From NCBI GenBank assembly GCA_017613995.1, contig JAGACT010000090.1:1-8909 (forward strand): a stretch of DNA of 8,909 bases. Reading direction: 5' to 3'. A program made the translations under genes and the position numbers. The notes under the pieces are model-generated. The model was not told the origin of the DNA and did no database searches. It was given only the letters and a program-made list of their open reading frames with translations. This DNA comes from Eubacteriaceae bacterium. Lineage in GTDB: Bacteria > Bacillota > Clostridia > Eubacteriales > Anaerofustaceae. Of this stretch, positions 5,653 to 8,909 are shown one piece after another. Within the stretch, counting starts at the first letter, position 1. Every line of letters starts with the position of its first letter.

Positions 5653-6036
5653 TTGGCTGAAGACATGGAATTCCAGGTACCCGAAGAATACAGGAAATAC
5701 TTCTCGCACCATCACGAACACGGGCTGACTCTGCCAGGGGACGAGACGCCCCGGCCCAAGTATTCCCATGTGCATTCACCGGAACACAAGAAGATGGTGC
5801 TCAACCGTCTTTCCAAGGCCATAGGCCATCTCGAACACGTGAAAAGGATGGTGGAGGACGACCGTGACTGTTCCGAGGTCCTCATACAGCTGACAGCGGT
5901 CCGCAGCGCCCTTACCAACCTGGGCAAGGTGATCCTCAAGGAGCACATGTCCCACTGCCTGGTGCACGCCGCGGAGGACGGGGACACGGAGGCTATGGAG
6001 GACATAAAGAAGGCCATCGACCTTTTCATCAAGTGA
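5653..6036 (+). CDS. CsoR/DUF156-family metal-sensing transcriptional repressor with His-rich N-terminus
   Basis: 127 residues from the TTG start. Residues 44-127 form the all-helical CsoR/RcnR/FrmR domain (PF02583): NRLSKAIGHLEHVKRMVEDD, then DCSEVLIQLTAVRSALTNLG, then KEHMSHCLVHA. The Cu(I)-CsoR ligand set is complete: Cys73, His98 (25 residues later, as in Cys36/His61 of M. tuberculosis CsoR) and Cys102 (His+4). Cys73 and the motif also fit persulfide sensors less well, because CstR has Cys at the second position. A 40-residue N-terminal extension, absent from most CsoR proteins, holds HHHEH (19-23) and HVHSPEH (39-45) and could add metal sites, recalling the N-terminal His ligand of RcnR. 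Members are tetrameric repressors released from DNA by metal. No copper ATPase or chaperone gene is in the window. The divergent operon 145 bp away is the obvious candidate target besides the gene itself. Confidence 0.88.
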   Translation: MAEDMEFQVPEEYRKYFSHHHEHGLTLPGDETPRPKYSHVHSPEHKKMVLNRLSKAIGHLEHVKRMVEDDRDCSEVLIQLTAVRSALTNLGKVILKEHMSHCLVHAAEDGDTEAMEDIKKAIDLFIK

Positions 6037-6039
6037 CGC

Positions 6040-6089
6040 AAAAAAACATGGAGCATGCCTGCTGTCGCAGGTCATGCTCCCTTTTTTTT
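6040..6089. terminator. Bidirectional rho-independent terminator between the CsoR-like and winged-helix genes
   Basis: The arm 6050-6061 pairs with 6068-6080 over 12 bp with a one-base bulge and a 6-nt loop. T6082-6089 follows on the plus strand, and A6040-6046 gives a T-run on the minus strand. It serves both convergent genes. Confidence 0.9.
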
Positions 6090-6104
6090 CCGTCCGGGCA
6101 CGGC

Positions 6105-6287
6105 TTACTTGGCAGCCGGCTCCCACTTGCATCTCACCGGTGAAACGATGAGTCCCTCTTTCTTCATGGCGGCGAACGCCTTGTCCACGGCCTTTTTGTC
6201 AAGGCCAGTCAGTTCGGCTACCTTTGTGGCGTTCAGCGGCTCGCCCGCTTTTTTCATTGCTTCAAGGATGATGTCCTTATCTTCCAT
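6105..6287 (-). CDS. Small winged-helix DNA-binding protein (60 aa)
   Basis: 60 residues. The sequence reads as helix 1 (DKDIILEAMKKAG), a short turn with EPLNATKVAEL, then TGLDKKAVDKAFAAMKKEG as the recognition-helix region, and a wing-like end LIVSPVRCKWEPA. This is the minimal winged helix-turn-helix seen in many clostridial and archaeal one-domain regulators. There is no ligand-binding domain and only one Cys. The role is unknown; it may bind DNA or act as a chromatin-like or accessory factor. Start: GGAGG is 8 nt before the ATG at 6287; a longer reading back to 6341 would run through the promoter. It has its own extended -10 promoter and shares a terminator with the convergent CsoR-like gene, so it is probably a monocistronic gene downstream of the dehydrogenase. 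Confidence 0.75.
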   Translation of the reverse strand: MEDKDIILEAMKKAGEPLNATKVAELTGLDKKAVDKAFAAMKKEGLIVSPVRCKWEPAAK

Positions 6288-6323
6288 GCATGCTTCCTCC
6301 TTTTTCAGTCTGCTTTCAGACAG

Positions 6324-6332
6324 AGTATACCA
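6324..6332 (-). promoter_or_regulatory. Extended -10 promoter of the winged-helix gene
   Basis: The minus strand reads TGG followed by TATACT (6329-6324), an extended -10 element without a clear -35 box. The leader is about 30 nt, includes a small 5-bp hairpin (6308-6321) and then the GGAGG site. Confidence 0.55.
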
Positions 6333-6369
6333 TAACCGCACGCCGGGAACGTACCTTCCGGCGCAGTTT

Positions 6370-7335
6370 TCAGTATCCCTTTTTAATGTCCACGGCCGCG
6401 GACGGCGTCTCGCCCCGGGCGTACTGTGCGAGATTCTCCACGAAGATATCCACTATCCGCTGCCTGGTATAGGGCAGAGCCGTGTCCCCCGCGCAGTGGG
6501 GCGTGATGAGAAGGCCCTTCGTATCCCACAGAGGGCTTTCCGGATCCAGAGGTTCCTTTACGAACACGTCCAGTGCGGCTCCGGCCAGATGTCCCGACTC
6601 CAGGGCTTCAATCAGAGCGTCTTCGACCACGCTGGGTCCTCTGCCCACGTTCACGAAATAGCTGCCCTCTTTCATGGCCCCGAAGAATTCCGCGTCGAAG
6701 ATCCCTTCCGTCTGCGGGGTCAGAGGAAGGCTCGCCACCACCGCGTCGCAGTCTGAGACCGCTTTCTTCAGATCGGCGGTAAGGTAAAGTTCGTCGCACC
6801 AGTGCGGTTTTTCGTTCCTTGTCCTGACACCCACCACATGAGCGCCCAGCGCCCTGGCTCTCGTGCCGAAGGATTCTCCTATATCTCCCGTTCCGATCAC
6901 CGCTATGCGGCTTCCCGTTATGCTGTCTATGGGGGCTGTCCTTCCCCACTTTCTTTCGGATACGAGCTTCTGATAAAAATCCATATGCCTCATCATCATC
7001 AGAAGCACCATTATGATGTGTTCTGCGATGGTGACCCCGAAGGCGTTCGAATTGGACAGTATCGCTCTGCCTGAAGTGAATGCCCCGCAGTCCGTGTAGA
7101 TGTTGACGCCCGCCATGGCGCAGTGCACCCACCTGAGGGCAGGCGCGTCATTAAGCAGGCCCGCGGGCAGTACTCCGAAGACCGCTTCGGCGTCCAAAAT
7201 GTCCTGTCCGGTGGGAATCTTCTGAAAGAAAACCGGCTCGAAGCCGTTTTCCTCACAGGCCCGGGTCACCTGATCCACCTGGGATTCGTTCATCCAGGGA
7301 ACACATACGACTAATTTTCTCTTTTCTTTTTCCAT
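6370..7335 (-). CDS. D-isomer-specific 2-hydroxyacid dehydrogenase (NAD-binding)
   Basis: 321 residues, the normal length for this family, cytoplasmic. The NAD-binding Rossmann motif GTGDIG is at 148-153 (GxGxxG), preceded by the strand RIAVI. The catalytic triad is visible: Arg232 in NVGRG, Glu261 in VFVKEPL and His280 in TPHCAG. LPLTP (203-207) and LDVF (255-258) are further family hallmarks. These enzymes reversibly reduce 2-oxoacids such as pyruvate, glyoxylate, hydroxypyruvate or phosphohydroxypyruvate; there is no C-terminal ACT domain, so serA-type serine synthesis is not indicated. The exact substrate cannot be read. Start: ATG at 7335 has no ribosome binding site but lies 7 nt after a perfect TATAAT, so the mRNA is probably leaderless; upstream in-frame codons lie inside the promoter. 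Divergent from the acetyltransferase gene. Confidence 0.9.
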   Translation of the reverse strand: MEKEKRKLVVCVPWMNESQVDQVTRACEENGFEPVFFQKIPTGQDILDAEAVFGVLPAGLLNDAPALRWVHCAMAGVNIYTDCGAFTSGRAILSNSNAFGVTIAEHIIMVLLMMMRHMDFYQKLVSERKWGRTAPIDSITGSRIAVIGTGDIGESFGTRARALGAHVVGVRTRNEKPHWCDELYLTADLKKAVSDCDAVVASLPLTPQTEGIFDAEFFGAMKEGSYFVNVGRGPSVVEDALIEALESGHLAGAALDVFVKEPLDPESPLWDTKGLLITPHCAGDTALPYTRQRIVDIFVENLAQYARGETPSAAVDIKKGY

Positions 7336-7341
7336 ATGATG

Positions 7342-7370
7342 ATTATATAACACCGAATGTGTTTTGTGAA
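7342..7370 (-). promoter_or_regulatory. Promoter of the 2-hydroxyacid dehydrogenase, predicted leaderless start
   Basis: The minus strand reads TTCACA (7370-7365), 17 nt, then TATAAT (7347-7342). Only 6 nt separate the -10 box from the ATG at 7335, which places the start of transcription at or within 2 nt of the A of the start codon. Confidence 0.75.
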
Positions 7371-7391
7371 CCGTATAATTTTGTGTAGAAT
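7364..7391 (+). promoter_or_regulatory. Probable promoter of the GNAT acetyltransferase gene
   Basis: TTGTGA (7364-7369), 16 nt, then TAGAAT (7386-7391), with a predicted start near 7398. A second candidate -10, TATAAT at 7374-7379, lacks a -35 box. The -35 box overlaps that of the divergent dehydrogenase promoter almost base for base. Confidence 0.5.
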
Positions 7392-7403
7392 ACAATCGCA
7401 GTA

Positions 7404-7424
7404 CAGCCCCGGGCTGCACCGGGG
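7404..7424 (+). other. Two mutually exclusive hairpins in the acetyltransferase leader
   Basis: CAGCCC (7404-7409) can pair with GGGCTG (7411-7416). Alternatively CCCCGG (7407-7412) can pair with CCGGGG (7419-7424) around a 6-nt loop. The second form, with its reasonable loop, is the more stable. Both lie just upstream of AGGAGG (7432-7437). Confidence 0.4.
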
Positions 7425-7442
7425 ACCGATCAGGAGGACGAG

Positions 7443-7934
7443 ATGCCCATACCCGGAACTCAGCAGCCGGAAATAATACAGATCGACGATACCTTAAGGC
7501 TCAGGCGCTTCGACAATGTTTACGATTTCGCCCTGGACTGGTACCTTGACGGCGACACCACCTACCTGGTGGACGGGGACCCTGTGCCCTACAGCCGCTA
7601 TACCCTGGACCGCATGTATTCCTACCTCGACGGGTACGGGGAGCTGTACTTCATAGAATACCTCACCGACGGGGAATATGTCCCCATCGGCGACGTCACC
7701 TTCTGCTGCGATGACCTTCCCATTGTCATAGGCCCGAAGGAGATGAGGGGGAGGGGCATCGGGAAAAAGGTGATCCTGGCTCTCTGTGAAAGGGCCAGGC
7801 AGCTCGGGTATGAGACCCTGGGGGTGAAGGAGATCTACGACTTCAACACCGCGTCCATCGCATGCTTCACTTCCTGCGGCTTCACCGAAAGCGGCCGGAC
7901 CGAAAAGGGCCACAGCTACATACTGTATCTCTGA
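7443..7934 (+). CDS. GNAT family N-acetyltransferase
   Basis: 163 residues, the size of a single GNAT domain. The acetyl-CoA pyrophosphate-binding loop of motif A is RGRGIG at 102-107 (Q/RxxGxG/A), preceded by a beta strand (PIVIGPKEM) and followed by the helix KKVILALCERARQLG. Motif B follows as IYDFNTASIACFTSCGF (131-147), with the typical Asn135 and the GF turn. The N-terminal part (LRLRRFDNVYDFALDWYLD) fits the acceptor-binding side; the acceptor (a protein, amino acid or small amine) cannot be predicted. Start: ATG with AGGAGG 5 nt upstream. Monocistronic, with a terminator directly after the stop codon, and divergent from the dehydrogenase gene. Confidence 0.88.
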   Translation: MPIPGTQQPEIIQIDDTLRLRRFDNVYDFALDWYLDGDTTYLVDGDPVPYSRYTLDRMYSYLDGYGELYFIEYLTDGEYVPIGDVTFCCDDLPIVIGPKEMRGRGIGKKVILALCERARQLGYETLGVKEIYDFNTASIACFTSCGFTESGRTEKGHSYILYL

Positions 7935-7969
7935 AAAAAGAAAACCATGGACCGATCCATGGTTTTTTT
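7934..7969. terminator. Bidirectional terminator between acetyltransferase and pyruvate kinase genes
   Basis: AAAACCATGG (7941-7950) and CCATGGTTTT (7957-7966) form a perfect 10-bp stem with a 6-nt loop. A T-run to 7969 follows on the plus strand, and an A-rich 7934-7944 gives a T-rich tail on the minus strand, so it can serve both convergent genes. Confidence 0.9.
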
Positions 7970-7987
7970 CTTGTTTCGATTTATCGC

Positions 7988-8909
7988 TCAGTCTTTCCGG
8001 GACGATCCCGAGACCCGGTACGCATACTGTCCCACTGGATCTATCTCGACGATGTCCCCGTCCAGGAAGATCCTGGTGTCCTGTGTGTCCGATAGGATCG
8101 TGATGCCGTGCTGGGAGGCAAACGCCCTGCAGGCGCCGGAAATGTCCTTGCCGGTGGAGATGATGCCCCTGACCAGGGATGCGTTCTTCACAAGGTTTTC
8201 GTTGACGGTATCCGTTATGACGATGCTCGGTTCGGTGAGGGTCTTTCCGCCCGTCAGCCTTACGGCCTTCCCCGAAACGACGCTGCTGCCGGAGGCGCGG
8301 CCTTTAAGGATAAAGCGGTTCACCGTCTCCACTCTCATGGTGTTGGTGCTGCCTTTCTTGCCCGCGGGCAGTCCGCTGGTAATGACCACGGAATCGTTCT
8401 CGTCGATATATCCGTTCTTTACGGCATAGACGATGCTCTCGTTCACGGTGTCCTCGAAATCCTCCACCTCGTCCTGGTGCATGGGGATCACTCCCCGGGT
8501 CAGGCACAGCTGCCTCTGGACCCAGTCGTGGGGAGTGCCGGCGATGATCATGGCCGAGGGACGGTACTTGGAGACCATCCTCGGGGTGTAGCCGGATTCG
8601 GTGGGGGCGATTATCGCTTTGGCGCCCAGTTCGTTGGCCGCGGAACAGGATGCGAAGCTCACCACGTTCGTGATGGTCTCCTCCCCGTACATGTCGTACA
8701 CGCTCCTGGCGTACTGCTTCTCCACGGTGACGGCGATCCTTGCCATGGTCTCCACGGATTCCACGGGATATTTGCCCGCGGCGGTCTCTCCCGAGAGCAT
8801 CACCGCGTCGGCGCCGTCCAGCACGGCGTTCGCCACGTCGGTGGCCTCCGCCCTGGTGGGCCTGGGATTTCTGATCATGCTGTCCAGCATCTGGGTGGCG
8901 ATGATGACG
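7988..8909 (-). CDS. pyk: Pyruvate kinase, C-terminal part with extra C-terminal domain (5' partial)
   Basis: The frame is open to the window edge, so the N-terminal half is missing; 306 residues are visible. The fragment starts VIIATQMLDSMI, the classic end of the pyruvate kinase barrel, then NPRPTRAE and MLSGETAAGKYP. The allosteric C-domain follows with PTESGYTPRMVSKYRP and a Rossmann-like segment ending STNTMRVE (187-194). Residues from about 206 form the extra C-terminal domain seen in Bacillus-type enzymes (related to PEP-utilising mobile domains), ending LDGDIVEIDPVGQYAYRV. The usual TSHAA of that domain is replaced by ISGACRA (256-262), so the His is absent. The enzyme converts PEP and ADP to pyruvate and ATP in glycolysis. 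The active-site metal and K+ residues lie outside the window. The apparent Met at 8890 is internal (Met of ATQML), not a start. Confidence 0.95.
   Translation of the reverse strand, partial: VIIATQMLDSMIRNPRPTRAEATDVANAVLDGADAVMLSGETAAGKYPVESVETMARIAVTVEKQYARSVYDMYGEETITNVVSFASCSAANELGAKAIIAPTESGYTPRMVSKYRPSAMIIAGTPHDWVQRQLCLTRGVIPMHQDEVEDFEDTVNESIVYAVKNGYIDENDSVVITSGLPAGKKGSTNTMRVETVNRFILKGRASGSSVVSGKAVRLTGGKTLTEPSIVITDTVNENLVKNASLVRGIISTGKDISGACRAFASQHGITILSDTQDTRIFLDGDIVEIDPVGQYAYRVSGSSRKD

Noticed and set aside
5633..5700. ATG at 5633 as an alternative start near the regulator
   Set aside because: It is out of frame with the CsoR-like domain and precedes the GGAGG site, so it does not start the regulator.
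6341..6363. Inverted repeat CGCCGG/CCGGCG (6341-6346 and 6358-6363) after the dehydrogenase gene as a terminator
   Set aside because: The stem is 6 bp with an 11-nt loop and no T-run on the minus strand, and it lies just upstream of the winged-helix gene's -10 box. Insufficient for a terminator call; transcription from the dehydrogenase may read through.
7336..7419. Longer N-terminus (28 extra residues) of the dehydrogenase
   Set aside because: The extra codons run through the -35 and -10 boxes, and the family N-terminus begins around the KLVVCVPW strand.

Overview
The window looks like chromosomal DNA of an anaerobic Gram-positive bacterium of the Bacillota (Clostridia-like). The reasons are strong GGAGG-type ribosome binding sites, several TTG/GTG starts, classical TTGACA/TATAAT promoters, compact intergenic regions with rho-independent terminators, a ferredoxin-domain aldo/keto reductase, and an xpaC-telA gene pair of the kind known from Bacillus (xpaC-yaaN). 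Coding DNA is moderately GC-rich by eye, while the promoter regions are strikingly AT-rich. I see no insertion sequence, prophage gene, CRISPR array, tRNA or rRNA.

Layout. 1-750 (+): the C-terminal part of an aldo/keto reductase with two [4Fe-4S] motifs. 876-1628 (-): a cyclase/kynurenine-formamidase-family metal hydrolase with its own strong promoter, convergent with the first gene. 5507 down to 1792 (-): a four-gene operon in the order xpaC, telA, a LemA-like membrane protein, and a TPM-domain (YgcG-like) membrane protein with a long Ser/Gly/His tail. It has a promoter at 5559-5587 and a terminator at 1742-1771. 5653-6036 (+): a CsoR/DUF156-family metal-sensing repressor, divergent from that operon. 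6105-6287 (-): a 60-residue winged-helix protein. 6370-7335 (-): a D-2-hydroxyacid dehydrogenase. 7443-7934 (+): a GNAT acetyltransferase divergent from the dehydrogenase. 7988-8909 (-): the C-terminal part of pyruvate kinase, including its extra C-terminal domain.

How the genes may work together. The most interesting unit is the divergent pair of a CsoR-type regulator and the xpaC-telA-lemA-tpm operon. The regulator has the complete Cys-His-Cys Cu(I)-type ligand set plus an unusual His-rich N-terminal extension. The four operon products are all membrane-anchored or toxic-anion/envelope-stress related. The two start codons are about 145 bp apart, both are TTG, and the promoters lie back to back, so the regulator is well placed to control both directions. 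This suggests a metal- or persulfide-responsive envelope-stress module, but that is an inference from layout and families, not shown by the sequence. The remaining genes (dehydrogenase, acetyltransferase, pyruvate kinase, cyclase, reductase) look like ordinary single-gene metabolic units. One exception is the dehydrogenase, whose promoter places the predicted transcription start on its ATG and so suggests a leaderless mRNA.
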